Notes: generated by a model from the letters alone, not told the origin. A DNA stretch of 64,000 nt from Solanum dulcamara (GCF_947179165.1 NC_077239.1:35294634-35358633), one strand, 5' to 3'; shown: positions 1 through 9,583, numbered from the stretch's first letter. Made by a program: numbers and translations.

Positions 1-1662
1 GGAAAGGTGTTGTTCTTGGATTTGGCAACCTACAAGAAAACAAGGGGTAGTGTTGCAAAAGTCAAAGTACAAATTGACCTTACAAAACAAAGACCACAAC
101 ATGTATGGATGGGGTATGGTGAGGATGAAAATGGAGCAGGAAGGTGGCAGTCTATCCAATATGAGGGGGTGCCAGATTACTGTCAACACTGCAAACATCA
201 AGGTCACACCATTCATGTTTGTACTGTGAAAAGAAGGGATGAAGATAATAAGAAAAAACAAGTTCAAGAAGAAGAAGCAAGAAACAAAGATAAATCCAGC
301 AATGAAAAGAACAAGGAACAACAGAACAAGGAGCTAAAACACCAAGAAGATAAACAAAATAAGGAACAACAAAACACTAGCAAAGCTGAAACTAAAAAAA
401 GAGACCAAGAACATGCAGGTTGGCAAATTCAAAGGAGGAAAGGCAAAAAAGATGGAAAACATAACCAACAACAGCCACAACAGCATAAAACACAAGTATC
501 CATGACAAAAGGGGAAAGTTCAGTACCATCCCAGCATATTATCAGCAGCAGCAAAGAAGGAAAATCTCAACAGCAGGCAGGTATGCTTAATAACTCTAAC
601 TTTAATACTTGTAATATCCAAACTTGTAATGTAGACTCTGGAGTCCAGAGCCTACTCCCCATTCCCCATACAATATTGGATCCCAGCCCCCATAATCCCA
701 TACAGCAGGTATTACATGTTAATGAAGAGAGCAGACCTGCAGACAAACAAAAAGAGCAAAATATTACTGCCAGGTGTGCACCAAATACTGGTTTGAATAA
801 TGTAGAAAGCAACAAAGCCAATGGAAAAATCCCAGGTATTGACTTAATGCTCCCACAACCCCATGGCTCCCCCAATTACTTTAATATCTTAAATAGTATT
901 AATGTTGTGGCTGAAAAAGTCTGTGGAGGTCAGGTTGGAGGAATACAGGAGCAAATCACTAATCTGCAGGAAGGGGAAACCAAGGGGAGGGAAAATCTAT
1001 TGGCTGACCATAGGAAAGACCCTAGAGCCCCTGCCACCACTATTCCAGCAGAGATAAGGTCCAACATGCCATTGCAACAAGATGATGTTCAACAGCTTTC
1101 AGAGGACAGTGATAAGGGAGGTGTTGAATTTCCAAAAAATAGTGAACAAAATACAGGTGCAGTGATTCAGCTACTGAACAATAAATATACTCTTTCTTTG
1201 AGTAAAAAGAAGAGGGAGGCACTGAAGAAAAAGATAGGAAAAAAAAGTAAAAAATCTCTGTCTGAAAAGACACAACACAGAGCAGGGATTTATGCTTCAC
1301 CTCTTCAAATTCAATCCAGCTCTACTGAATTGTGTGTGCTTAATAAGAGAGCCATATCAGATGACTTGGAGGATGAATATAGACCTATTCAATCTGAAGA
1401 TGAAGAGGACCTAGATCAAAAGGAACAAACTCATGATGAGGATGAGGAAACTAGTGCCTCTCCCATTAGAGCACTGGATGATATCACAGATTCTACAACT
1501 CAGGATGAAGTGTTGCAAGTCACTGAGAAGCAGGGTTTATCACCCAGGGGTCAGCAAGCAAAGAAGAAGAAGAAAAAACAGAAACAAGACATCTCCACCA
1601 GTTCAGATAATGCTACTTGTAAGAGTGGCATCAACACAAGGTCCAAATCCCTGAAACTTTGA
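1..1662 (+). CDS. LINE ORF1 protein, zinc-knuckle, N-terminus cut by window edge
   Basis: The frame is open from the first base, so the true start lies upstream and the GTG at 7 is not a credible start. The first 50 visible residues match the end of the DUF4283-type domain of plant LINE ORF1 proteins. They are followed by a CCHC zinc knuckle near residues 56-70 (CQHC, then H, then C). The rest is low complexity: Lys/Glu/Gln-rich from residues 75 to 165, a long Ser/Asn/Gln-rich middle, an acidic stretch near 450-490 and a Lys-rich tail near 515-525. ORF1 proteins of this type bind element RNA and act as the RNP partner of ORF2. It ends in TGA whose last A starts the ORF2 ATG. The frame is complete to its stop, with no break. 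Confidence 0.88.
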   Translation, partial: GKVLFLDLATYKKTRGSVAKVKVQIDLTKQRPQHVWMGYGEDENGAGRWQSIQYEGVPDYCQHCKHQGHTIHVCTVKRRDEDNKKKQVQEEEARNKDKSSNEKNKEQQNKELKHQEDKQNKEQQNTSKAETKKRDQEHAGWQIQRRKGKKDGKHNQQQPQQHKTQVSMTKGESSVPSQHIISSSKEGKSQQQAGMLNNSNFNTCNIQTCNVDSGVQSLLPIPHTILDPSPHNPIQQVLHVNEESRPADKQKEQNITARCAPNTGLNNVESNKANGKIPGIDLMLPQPHGSPNYFNILNSINVVAEKVCGGQVGGIQEQITNLQEGETKGRENLLADHRKDPRAPATTIPAEIRSNMPLQQDDVQQLSEDSDKGGVEFPKNSEQNTGAVIQLLNNKYTLSLSKKKREALKKKIGKKSKKSLSEKTQHRAGIYASPLQIQSSSTELCVLNKRAISDDLEDEYRPIQSEDEEDLDQKEQTHDEDEETSASPIRALDDITDSTTQDEVLQVTEKQGLSPRGQQAKKKKKKQKQDISTSSDNATCKSGINTRSKSLKL

Positions 1663-4600
1663 TGATGAATACAATATGCTGGAATGCAAGGAGTATTGAT
1701 ACTCAAGGTGCCTTGGATAGACTCCAAAAACTCAAGGATTATCACAATTTAACTATGTTGGCAATCCTGGAACCATTTGCTAATCAATCACATCTTAACC
1801 ACTACAGAATTCAGCTGAGAATGGACAGTGCCATTCATAATCCCAATAACAAGATTTGGTTGTTTTGGACTAAGGATGTGGACTGCTCTATTGTAGACCA
1901 AGATGAACAACAGTGTACTTGTGAAATCAAACATGTGGCTAATCCTAATTCTCATATTATTACATTTGTTTATGCCAAGTGTAAGGATTACCTGAGAAGA
2001 ACTCTTTGGGATAAAATGCTGCAGTATGCTGACACAGACAAGCCATGGTGCATTATGGGAGACTTTAATGTGATCACTGATGTTGATGAAAAACTAGGAG
2101 GACAACCACACAACATGAACAAAAGCTTAGAGTTCATAAGTGTAATTGAGGCATGTGGTCTCACTGATCTGGGATTCCATGGGCAGAAATTTACATGGTG
2201 CAACAACAGGGACATGGAAGTTAGAATTTGGAAGAGACTGGACAGGGCCATGGTGAATGATAGGTGGTTAGAGATGATGCCCATGACTACTGTGGCTCAT
2301 CTTGCTTCAACAGGTTCAGATCACTCCCCCCTATTACTTGAATGTAAGGAGACTCACAGTAATCCTATCAAATACTTCAAGTTCCTCAACTGTTGGGTGG
2401 ATAATGAGACTTTCCAGTACACTGTTAGAGTCTGTTGGGAAAGACCAGTAGAGGGTAATCCAATGAGAATATTCCACTTGAAACTTAAGAGGGTGTCTAA
2501 CACCCTTAGTAGCTGGTCAAGGCAACAGTATGGGGACATATATGAAGCTGTCAAAGAGTTTGAAGAGAAGGTAAAGCAAGCTGAAGTTGATCTCATCCAA
2601 GACAAGTCTGAGGATAACAAGATCAAGCTGAATCTTGTGAATGCTCAGTACATTAAATACTTAAAGACTGAACAATCCATCCTTAAACAAAAAACTAAGC
2701 TTCAGTGGTTTAAGGAGGGAGATGCCAATTCCAAGTACTTTCATGCTATTATTAGAGGAAGGAGAAGAAGATTATTCATCCATCAGATTACTGATGAACA
2801 GGATAATACTATTCAAGGTGATCAGAATATAGCTACTGCTGCATGTGACTACTTTGAGAAGATATTTACTGGTAAGGATGATGCTATCAATGAAGATATC
2901 CTCAGATGTATCCCCAAATCCATCACAGATAATCAAAACCAAGCTCTTAATGCTATGCCAACTAAAGAGGAGCTGAAAGAAGCTGTTTTTTCCCTCAGTG
3001 ATGTATCTGCTGCAGGTCCAGATGGTTTTAATGGCAAGTTCTTCCAAACTTGCTGGGATATCATCAGTGAAGACTTATTCAATTTGGTGAAATACTTTTT
3101 TTGTGGGCATTCTATTCCCAAGTTCATCTCACATGCTTGTTTGGTCCTACTCCCAAAAGTAGATCATCCTAATAAGTTATCAGATTTCAGGCCTATATCA
3201 CTAAGTAACTTCACCAATAAAGTTATTTCAAAGATCCTATGTCTCAGACTTGCTCCTATTCTTCCTCAACTGATCTCTGAAAATCAGTCAGGTTTTGTTA
3301 AGGGAAGAAGTATAGCTGAAAACATAATGTTGGCACAGGAAATCACTCATAGCATTAAAAAACCAAAGCTGGGAGATAATGTTGTGATCAAATTAGACAT
3401 GGCCAAAGCCTATGACAGGGTGTCCTGGTCATTTATATGTCTAGTCATGAGAAGGTTTGGATTTGGAGAAGGATTTATTGACATGGTTTGGAGACTTATG
3501 GCTAATAACTGGTATTCAGTTATTGTGAATGGAGGTAGGCATGGTTTCTTCCACTCTACAAGAGGCCTCAAACAGGGAGATCCATTATCCCCAGCCCTAT
3601 TTATTTTAGGTGCTGAGGTACTATCAAGAATGCTCAATAATCTTCATCAACACCATTTGTACAAAGGTTTCCACATGGAGAAGAAAGGTCCATTGATTAA
3701 TCATTTGAGCTTTGCTGATGATATAATCATTTTCACTTCAACATGTAGTAACTCTCTCAAGCTGATCATGAAGACACTGGAAGTGTATGAACAGACTTCA
3801 GGCCAGCTTATTAACACACAAAAGAGTCAGTGCATGATCCCTCTGAATACTGATCCTGAGATCACTGAAAGGGTCACTTCTACCACTGGTTTCAAAACAA
3901 CTCATGGCCCTATTACCTACTTGGGTTGCCCCTTATATATTGGAGGTCAAAGGATCATATACTTTACTAGTATGGTGTCCAAAGTAACATCCAGAATTAG
4001 AGGATGGCATACCAAAATTCTCAGTTATGGGGGGAGAGCTGCTCTTGTGAAGTATGTGTTGCAGTCCCTCCCAATTCATCTCTTATCTGCTGTGATTCCA
4101 ACTGCCACTACACTCAAACAAATAAATTCCCTAATAGCAGACTTTTTTTGGGGATGGGACAAAGAAAAAAGAAAATACCATTGGGCATCATGGGAGACCC
4201 TCAGCTACCCAACAGATGAAGGAGGTGTTGGCATGAAAAATCTGAAAGATGTCTGCCTAGCAATGCAATATAAACAATGGTGGATTTTTAGGTCTAAGAA
4301 GACTCTATGGGGGAGCTTTCTGAGGGCCAAGTATTGCCAAAGGGCAAATCCAGTAATCAAGAAATGGGACACTGGTCAATCAATTATGTGGAAACACATG
4401 ATGACAAACAAAGCTCAGATTGAGCCTCATATACAGTGGCACCTTAACTCAGGCTCTTGCAGCTTTTGGTGGGATGATTGGTTAGGAATTGGCCCCCTAG
4501 CTTATCACAAAGACTGTCTACCTAGACTTAACAATACCACTGTCTCCAAGTTCCTGAAGAATGGAGAATGGGATGAAGAGAAGGTGAGGCAACATGCACC

Positions 4601-5822
4601 ACAGCATCTGATACAGAAGATTCTAAATGTTTCCTTCAAGTACCAACCTGACCTCCCAGATACAGCCTACTGGAAGCTGAATTCAGATGGAAACTTTACA
4701 TGTGCTTCAGCTTGGAACCAAATCAGGCCTAAAAGGAACCAAACCATGACAGACAATAATATATGGCACAAGAATATACCCTTCAAGATATCCTTTCTTA
4801 TCTGGAGAGCTCTCAGAAGCAAGTTGCCCACCAATGAAAATATTGAGCACTTTGGTCATGCAGCTGCTCAGTGTTCTTGTTGCTACAGGCCAGGATGGGA
4901 TACTATAGATCACATTTTTATCTCTGGACACATGGCTAGTCACATATGGAAGTATTTTTCTGACTGTTGGGGTATACAACACAGCAGCAACCCAATGAGG
5001 AGCAATATGATGAAATGGTGGCTGGCTAAACCAAATAATGAAGTCCATAAACTATTATTGCAAGCTACTCCTATATTTATTTGTTGGAACTTATGGAAGA
5101 ACAGGTGTGCTAGTAAATATGGTGGCAAAAAGTCTAGCAGTACTAGAGTGAAATTCTCAGTCCACAAAGAACTCTACATGCTGATCTTCACAGCTTTCCC
5201 TTACATTAGTTGGCCAAATGACTGGAAGGAGCTAATAGCTATGGTGGAAAGATGCAGCCATGAAATGAAAATCATCCAAGTCAGTTGGCACAAACCAGCA
5301 TACCATGTGGTTAAACTGAATACTGATGGAAGTGCCTTGGATAATCCTGGAAGAATCGGAGCTGGGGGTATCCTAAGAGATCATAAAGGAAACATCCTTT
5401 ATGCATTTGCTGCACCACTTGGAATTGGTTCTAACAACCAAGCTGAGGTACAAGCTGCAGTCATAGGCATTACTTGGTGTATTCAACATGGCTACAGCAG
5501 GGTTCTACTGGAGGTTGATTCTGAATTACTTGTGAAATGGTTAAAACAAGAGATCACATCTCCCTGGAACATCAGGAAATACATCACAAACCTGCAGGAG
5601 ATGATCATAATGCTGGATCTCTTTCAATGTAAGCACATCTATAGGGAGGCTAATTTTGTTGCTGATACACTCTCCAAGCATAGCCACAGTGTAGATAGCA
5701 TGGCTCAATTCTACAGTGTTCAACAGCTTCCTAAGGAAACAAGAGGATATTACATCCTAGACAAGATGGGGATGCCAAATTTTAGGAGGACAAAACTGAA
5801 GAGGATCAAACAACCTCCTTGA
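1662..5822 (+). CDS. LINE ORF2: endonuclease / reverse transcriptase / RNase H
   Basis: This is the full-length pol of a plant L1 element, about 1,386 residues. The chosen start is the ATG at 1662, which overlaps the ORF1 stop (TGATG); the TTG at 1659 is less likely. An APE-like endonuclease fills roughly residues 1-225, with WNAR near the start, GDFN, LDRAMVN and SDHSPLL motifs. The reverse transcriptase lies around residues 440-760, with GPDGF near 450, KLDMAKAYDRVSW near 577, GLKQGDPLSP and the catalytic FADD near 683. A zinc-binding reverse-transcriptase domain (WHK...FLIWRA...CSCC...H) follows near 1033-1110. An RNase H domain starts near 1219 (NTDGSA, then NNQAE, LEVDSELL and a late VADTLSKH), so its D-E-D residues are visible. 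The catalytic motifs read intact, so it could encode an active enzyme for target-primed reverse transcription in the nucleus. Confidence 0.95.
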   Translation: MMNTICWNARSIDTQGALDRLQKLKDYHNLTMLAILEPFANQSHLNHYRIQLRMDSAIHNPNNKIWLFWTKDVDCSIVDQDEQQCTCEIKHVANPNSHIITFVYAKCKDYLRRTLWDKMLQYADTDKPWCIMGDFNVITDVDEKLGGQPHNMNKSLEFISVIEACGLTDLGFHGQKFTWCNNRDMEVRIWKRLDRAMVNDRWLEMMPMTTVAHLASTGSDHSPLLLECKETHSNPIKYFKFLNCWVDNETFQYTVRVCWERPVEGNPMRIFHLKLKRVSNTLSSWSRQQYGDIYEAVKEFEEKVKQAEVDLIQDKSEDNKIKLNLVNAQYIKYLKTEQSILKQKTKLQWFKEGDANSKYFHAIIRGRRRRLFIHQITDEQDNTIQGDQNIATAACDYFEKIFTGKDDAINEDILRCIPKSITDNQNQALNAMPTKEELKEAVFSLSDVSAAGPDGFNGKFFQTCWDIISEDLFNLVKYFFCGHSIPKFISHACLVLLPKVDHPNKLSDFRPISLSNFTNKVISKILCLRLAPILPQLISENQSGFVKGRSIAENIMLAQEITHSIKKPKLGDNVVIKLDMAKAYDRVSWSFICLVMRRFGFGEGFIDMVWRLMANNWYSVIVNGGRHGFFHSTRGLKQGDPLSPALFILGAEVLSRMLNNLHQHHLYKGFHMEKKGPLINHLSFADDIIIFTSTCSNSLKLIMKTLEVYEQTSGQLINTQKSQCMIPLNTDPEITERVTSTTGFKTTHGPITYLGCPLYIGGQRIIYFTSMVSKVTSRIRGWHTKILSYGGRAALVKYVLQSLPIHLLSAVIPTATTLKQINSLIADFFWGWDKEKRKYHWASWETLSYPTDEGGVGMKNLKDVCLAMQYKQWWIFRSKKTLWGSFLRAKYCQRANPVIKKWDTGQSIMWKHMMTNKAQIEPHIQWHLNSGSCSFWWDDWLGIGPLAYHKDCLPRLNNTTVSKFLKNGEWDEEKVRQHAPQHLIQKILNVSFKYQPDLPDTAYWKLNSDGNFTCASAWNQIRPKRNQTMTDNNIWHKNIPFKISFLIWRALRSKLPTNENIEHFGHAAAQCSCCYRPGWDTIDHIFISGHMASHIWKYFSDCWGIQHSSNPMRSNMMKWWLAKPNNEVHKLLLQATPIFICWNLWKNRCASKYGGKKSSSTRVKFSVHKELYMLIFTAFPYISWPNDWKELIAMVERCSHEMKIIQVSWHKPAYHVVKLNTDGSALDNPGRIGAGGILRDHKGNILYAFAAPLGIGSNNQAEVQAAVIGITWCIQHGYSRVLLEVDSELLVKWLKQEITSPWNIRKYITNLQEMIIMLDLFQCKHIYREANFVADTLSKHSHSVDSMAQFYSVQQLPKETRGYYILDKMGMPNFRRTKLKRIKQPP

Positions 5823-5856
5823 TTTGCATACCAATAATAGTAGTACAGAACTCCCT

Positions 5857-8800
5857 ATGTATAAATTCATAGGTAGGAGTTTTGTAAAGGGGATAATCTC
5901 CCTTACTTATTGCATTCCTAGAGCAATCAACCTACCCCTAGAGGTAAGGATTAGAATAGATAGCTTCTTTTTTCTTTTCATTTTTGCTTGTGTAGGTATC
6001 AGTAGATTTGGAAAATGGGAACCAACAATTGCAAGCCAGGCAAGGAAAGCTGTAGTGATGCAGCACAGGAACCAGCAATGGGAATCAGCAATCAGGAACC
6101 AACTACAAGTAATTAGTATTAACTACTATAACTTGCAGAATTGCTTGTATGTATGTTTTTCTGTTGGTGGGTGCAGGTACCATAGGGAGCTGGTTCTGAG
6201 TACAACTAAGGGTCCTCTCTTGGGAGAAGCCTGCAACAACATGCACTTTAACCTCATTTACTATGGAAGTCACATGGAGCTACAAAAGAGTCTCCAGCAG
6301 CCTGTGCATCTATCCTTCCTGTTTGGCTTCTTGTCACTTGTCTTTACAGGTTCAAAGTATCTCAACAAAAGAGAAGCAACAACCTGGCATGCTAGGACTT
6401 CACCAAATATTCAGGCCCTCACTAATGCTAACACCTTCCCTGCAACACCTGTAACTGAGAATCAGCAGGGTAAGATGTGCAGGGTGAGTTGCAGCAGGTG
6501 GACCTGCACTATGGTCTCAAAACTTTGCAAGAGTAGAGAATATACTATATTGACAAGGCCTAAGAAGTTTCAGCACAAACGGACAATTGGAGACGTTAGG
6601 CGAGCGACCTTGAAAAAGTCAGCTGCCTTAGGCCTTGAGAGGGTGCCTTCTCTCCAATGTGTGCAAGAAGCTTCCAAACTTTGCAGAACAAAAGAAAGGG
6701 CTGTTTGTGTATACCCCAAGAAGTTTCAACTCAATCGGATAATTGGAGACGTTAGTCGAGCGACGTTGAAACCCAAAGCTCTATTGGAGGTCCTACAGCA
6801 TAGAATGATATGCAGGGTGAGTTTCACTATGTGGACCTGTCCAAAGGCCTCCAAACTTTGTGTCATTGCAGAAAATACTATAGGGATAAGTCCCAAGAAG
6901 TTTCAGCACGAACGGACAATTAGAGACGTTAGGCGAGCGACCTTGAAAAAGTCAGCTGCCTTAGCCCTAAAGAGGGTGCAATTTTTCCAACTAGTGCAAA
7001 AAGCTTCCAAACCTTGCAGAACAAAAGAAAGGGTTGTTTGTGTATACCCCAAGAAGTTTCAACTCAATCGGATAATTGGAGACGTTAGTCGAGCGACGTT
7101 GAAACCCAAAGATCTCTTGGAGGTTCTCTCCTGGTTGCTAACTGATGCAGGTTCCTATTTGCCTTTGGTTGTTTGTTGTATTGATGCAGGTTGTTGGATT
7201 GATTCATCAACTTGTAATAACAACAACTACATAGAAGATATCACAAAAACAACCATCAAATCAAATAGAATCTCCAAATCCCCTGCACAAGGACCATCCT
7301 GCTGTTTGTTTGGCTATTGGATTAGAGTAGCCTTTTTCTTTTTCTTTCCTTTCCTTCTACCTTTTGACTGTGCAGGAACTTGTACACATGCAACATATCT
7401 ATCCACAGTTGGAGGGCCAGCTAGGTGTGCTGCATACTACAGCAGTGGCATGATAGAGCACTTCTCTATTTGGAGCTTGCAGCTTGTGGAATTCCTCAAT
7501 GCATCCAGAACTCACATCAAGGGGATGGTGATGGAGTATCAACAACTGAGCTTGGATTGTGTGCAGGCACACAAGAACTCTCCAATATCTAAGGCACCAT
7601 CTATTAAACCTCCTGGCAGCAGCAGCAACCATCAACACTCATTATGGGAGTCTAATCTGGGAGACCATTATTCTTGTTTGTGTGGTTGTTTATTTGTGAA
7701 TGCAGGCTGCTGGAACACCATCCATGAAGCTGTAGTTGCAGATATTATGCCACAGAATGCTGAAGCTGAATTTGAGTGGAAGCAACAACAACTTCACAGC
7801 TGTGGAATGCAGCAGCTACAAAGACCATCAACAAGAGGAGTTGCAACCAGTCACAGCATCCTTGCAGCCAAGAGTGATATTTGGGACTTCCTTAGAGAAT
7901 TATTCCCCATTTCACACTCTAAACTGAGGAGACAGCAGCCTGGCAGCTTAGGATTTCACCAACACACCAACACTAGCCCCAGCAGCAGTATTCAGCAACT
8001 CCAACAACTTCACCCTGCAGCTCAGATGGACCATCTACAATTTTTGTTAGCATGTTGTCTTGTTTTTGTGGACATGTGCAGGTACTTTAATGAGCTGAAC
8101 ACTTCAAAGGGGCTGATCAATCCCTCTTTGGAAGCAACAAGAACCTGTGTACAGGTTCACAAAGAGTCAAACAAAGGGAGACAGCAACAGCTTCCTTACA
8201 GACAAGGCTCTTGGAACTCCTTCTTGGTTTATTTGTGGAGGCGCAGCAACTCAAGTCAGGGCTGCACCACATACAAAATGCCTTTTTCAAAAACTGGAAC
8301 TCTTTGGAACAGCTATGAGGGATGCAATGTCCTGAGGCTTCTATGGAGCAGCCTTCCAACCACATTCTCTAACATCAACACACCACAGCAACAACTCAAC
8401 CAACTTGCAACACACAAGGAACATGGGTGCAGCAGCCTGCAGCTCTCTTTGGTGGTAAGGACTGTTGGTTGTGTTTGTCTATGCAGGTACTCCAAGAGGT
8501 CTAACCACCTCAAAACAAAGACCAACAAGCAGCCCAGGGAACCTGCAGCCATCAGCTTCAGCAACCTGCAAATTGCCAGGTTTGTATGCTTTCCTTTTGG
8601 TTGCTTGTGCAGGTTGCAAATACAGAAATTGAGGAAGCCAGCTGCAACAGAGGAATGGCACCACAATCAGCATTTTTGGAACTGTTCTTGGAATTGTGTG
8701 TTTGTTTGGTTGTTTGCTTCTTTGTTTATGCAGGCTGTTGGAGATACAGTCCAGGTGGAACTCCAACAACCTCATAGACAACATCCAAGAACCAACAACA

Positions 8801-9057
8801 ATATCATGAGTGGATGTAATATGTCACATCTCCATCAAATTCATATACATACTGAGGGAACACAACACCAAACAACTGCTCCACCACATACCAAACAACA
8901 ATTCAACCACAGAGCTGAAGCTGAAAGTGCAGAATTGCAAGATGAAGCTCAACAGCATCAGCAACAACAGATGCCAAAACTAACACACTCCCATGTACCT
9001 CCAGAATTGGTTGCTTGTGTATGTTTCTGGTTTTGTATGACTGTCCAGCCTCCGTAG
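5857..9057 (+). CDS. Unrecognised long ORF between LINE ORF2 and poly(A) tail (possible ORF3)
   Basis: The frame stays open from just after the ORF2 stop to the TAG at 9055-9057. The first ATG is at 5857, 35 bases beyond ORF2, giving about 1,066 residues. I recognise no domain. Near the N-terminus is a hydrophobic patch (residues about 37-49). Around residues 205-425 are four copies of a Lys/Arg-rich unit with core PKKFQxxRxIxDVxRATLK. The rest is rich in Gln, His, Ser, Thr and Cys, with Gln runs near the C-terminus. Plant L1 elements normally end in a short untranslated tail. Two readings are possible: a real third protein, or non-coding DNA that lacks stops because of its composition and its in-frame tandem growth. 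The repeat lengths being multiples of three favour some coding history; the odd composition argues for caution. Confidence 0.4.
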   Translation: MYKFIGRSFVKGIISLTYCIPRAINLPLEVRIRIDSFFFLFIFACVGISRFGKWEPTIASQARKAVVMQHRNQQWESAIRNQLQVISINYYNLQNCLYVCFSVGGCRYHRELVLSTTKGPLLGEACNNMHFNLIYYGSHMELQKSLQQPVHLSFLFGFLSLVFTGSKYLNKREATTWHARTSPNIQALTNANTFPATPVTENQQGKMCRVSCSRWTCTMVSKLCKSREYTILTRPKKFQHKRTIGDVRRATLKKSAALGLERVPSLQCVQEASKLCRTKERAVCVYPKKFQLNRIIGDVSRATLKPKALLEVLQHRMICRVSFTMWTCPKASKLCVIAENTIGISPKKFQHERTIRDVRRATLKKSAALALKRVQFFQLVQKASKPCRTKERVVCVYPKKFQLNRIIGDVSRATLKPKDLLEVLSWLLTDAGSYLPLVVCCIDAGCWIDSSTCNNNNYIEDITKTTIKSNRISKSPAQGPSCCLFGYWIRVAFFFFFPFLLPFDCAGTCTHATYLSTVGGPARCAAYYSSGMIEHFSIWSLQLVEFLNASRTHIKGMVMEYQQLSLDCVQAHKNSPISKAPSIKPPGSSSNHQHSLWESNLGDHYSCLCGCLFVNAGCWNTIHEAVVADIMPQNAEAEFEWKQQQLHSCGMQQLQRPSTRGVATSHSILAAKSDIWDFLRELFPISHSKLRRQQPGSLGFHQHTNTSPSSSIQQLQQLHPAAQMDHLQFLLACCLVFVDMCRYFNELNTSKGLINPSLEATRTCVQVHKESNKGRQQQLPYRQGSWNSFLVYLWRRSNSSQGCTTYKMPFSKTGTLWNSYEGCNVLRLLWSSLPTTFSNINTPQQQLNQLATHKEHGCSSLQLSLVVRTVGCVCLCRYSKRSNHLKTKTNKQPREPAAISFSNLQIARFVCFPFGCLCRLQIQKLRKPAATEEWHHNQHFWNCSWNCVFVWLFASLFMQAVGDTVQVELQQPHRQHPRTNNNIMSGCNMSHLHQIHIHTEGTQHQTTAPPHTKQQFNHRAEAESAELQDEAQQHQQQQMPKLTHSHVPPELVACVCFWFCMTVQPP
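5960..9047 (+). repeat. Dispersed modules: pyrimidine/GT-rich tract ending in (T)GCAGG
   Basis: At least eleven similar modules occur in this 3' part of the LINE. Each is a 25-50 base T-rich or TTTGTTTG-like tract ending in TGCAGG or a close variant. They end near 5996, 6178, 6350, 7152, 7189, 7377, 7706, 8083, 8488, 8613 and 8733. Each looks like a 3' splice site (polypyrimidine tract plus YAG/G). The stretches between them are CAG/CAA-rich. They look like diverged copies of one starting module, but I could not align them formally. Confidence 0.6.
6470..7135 (+). repeat. 333-bp tandem duplication with internal sub-units
   Basis: Two adjacent copies (about 6470-6802 and 6803-7135) are offset by exactly 333 bases, i.e. 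111 codons. Each holds an A and a B sub-unit sharing a core around GACGTTAG, CGAGCGAC and TTGAAA. The A cores start near 6558 and 6891, and the B cores near 6714 and 7047. Offsets between successive cores are 156, 177 and 156, all divisible by three. The A copies are nearly identical to each other, as are the B copies, so duplication of an A+B block is the latest step. The cores keep several CpG sites, unusual for old, methylated plant repeat DNA. Confidence 0.9.
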
Positions 9058-9546
9058 CTGGTAATCATGATACTGATACAAAGGCATACTTCACATGGAT
9101 TTACTTGGTACGACAAGACTAAGAAGAGCAAAGATGAAAAGAATTTCCCATCCCATGCGAGATAGAAGTTTCGTATACTTGTTCTTCTTCAATGTAGCTA
9201 TGTCTGGTACATAGCATAGTTGGAATAGGACTAGTGTAGGTTACTTTTCTTTTTTCTCATGGAAGGGAAGAGTCTCCCTCATTTATGCTTTCATAGTTAA
9301 ATTGTACTGGGAGGAGTCCTCTCATAGGTTTACTGCTTTCTAGTTATAGTTAGTCTCTTTTTGTACCGGGGATGAGTTAGCCGACCTTAATAGGTTAGCC
9401 GACTTATGAACCACCATAGGATCGGAGGTAAGGTTTATGTCCCCCTCCTTGTATTTTTATTTTGATTATTTATGTTAAGGCTTGGGGGTGTTGCTTAACC
9501 CCTGACTGTGCACGAGAGGTGGGAGCCTCGTGTAGGGTCTGTTCCC

Positions 9547-9583
9547 AAAAAAAAAAAAAAAAAAAAAATAAAAAATAAAAAAA
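9547..9583 (+). other. LINE poly(A) tail
   Basis: A run of A residues broken by a few T marks the 3' end of the LINE after a GC-rich terminal segment containing a short inverted repeat (TTAACCCC and GGGGGTG near 9485-9505). Sequence beyond it has no LINE character. Confidence 0.9.

Larger units (their letters stand above)
1..9583 (+). mobile_element. L1-type LINE, 5' end outside window
   Basis: A non-LTR retrotransposon runs from the window edge to a poly(A) tail. The order is ORF1 (zinc-knuckle protein), ORF2 (endonuclease, reverse transcriptase, RNase H), a very long open 3' region, then the tail at 9547-9583. An RNase H domain after the reverse transcriptase and a DUF4283/zinc-knuckle ORF1 are typical of plant L1 elements. 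ORF1 (as far as visible) and ORF2 have no internal stops or frameshifts, so the copy looks young compared with the wrecked gypsy elements beside it. The 5' UTR, 5' promoter and target duplication are outside the window. The 3.7 kb between ORF2 and the tail is much longer than I expect for this group. Confidence 0.93.

Noticed and set aside
567..875. Antisense open frames over LINE ORF1 and ORF2
   Set aside because: They are shadows of the strongly supported sense frames and show no domain.
5824..5856. TTG start of the long 3' LINE frame and TTG start of ORF2 at 1659
   Set aside because: ATG codons at 5857 and 1662 are in frame and close by; non-ATG starts are not needed.
5940..5996. Mini-intron (AGGTAAGG to TGTGTAG) after ORF2
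   Set aside because: The span is about 52 bases, shorter than plant introns usually are, and both sides stay open without splicing.
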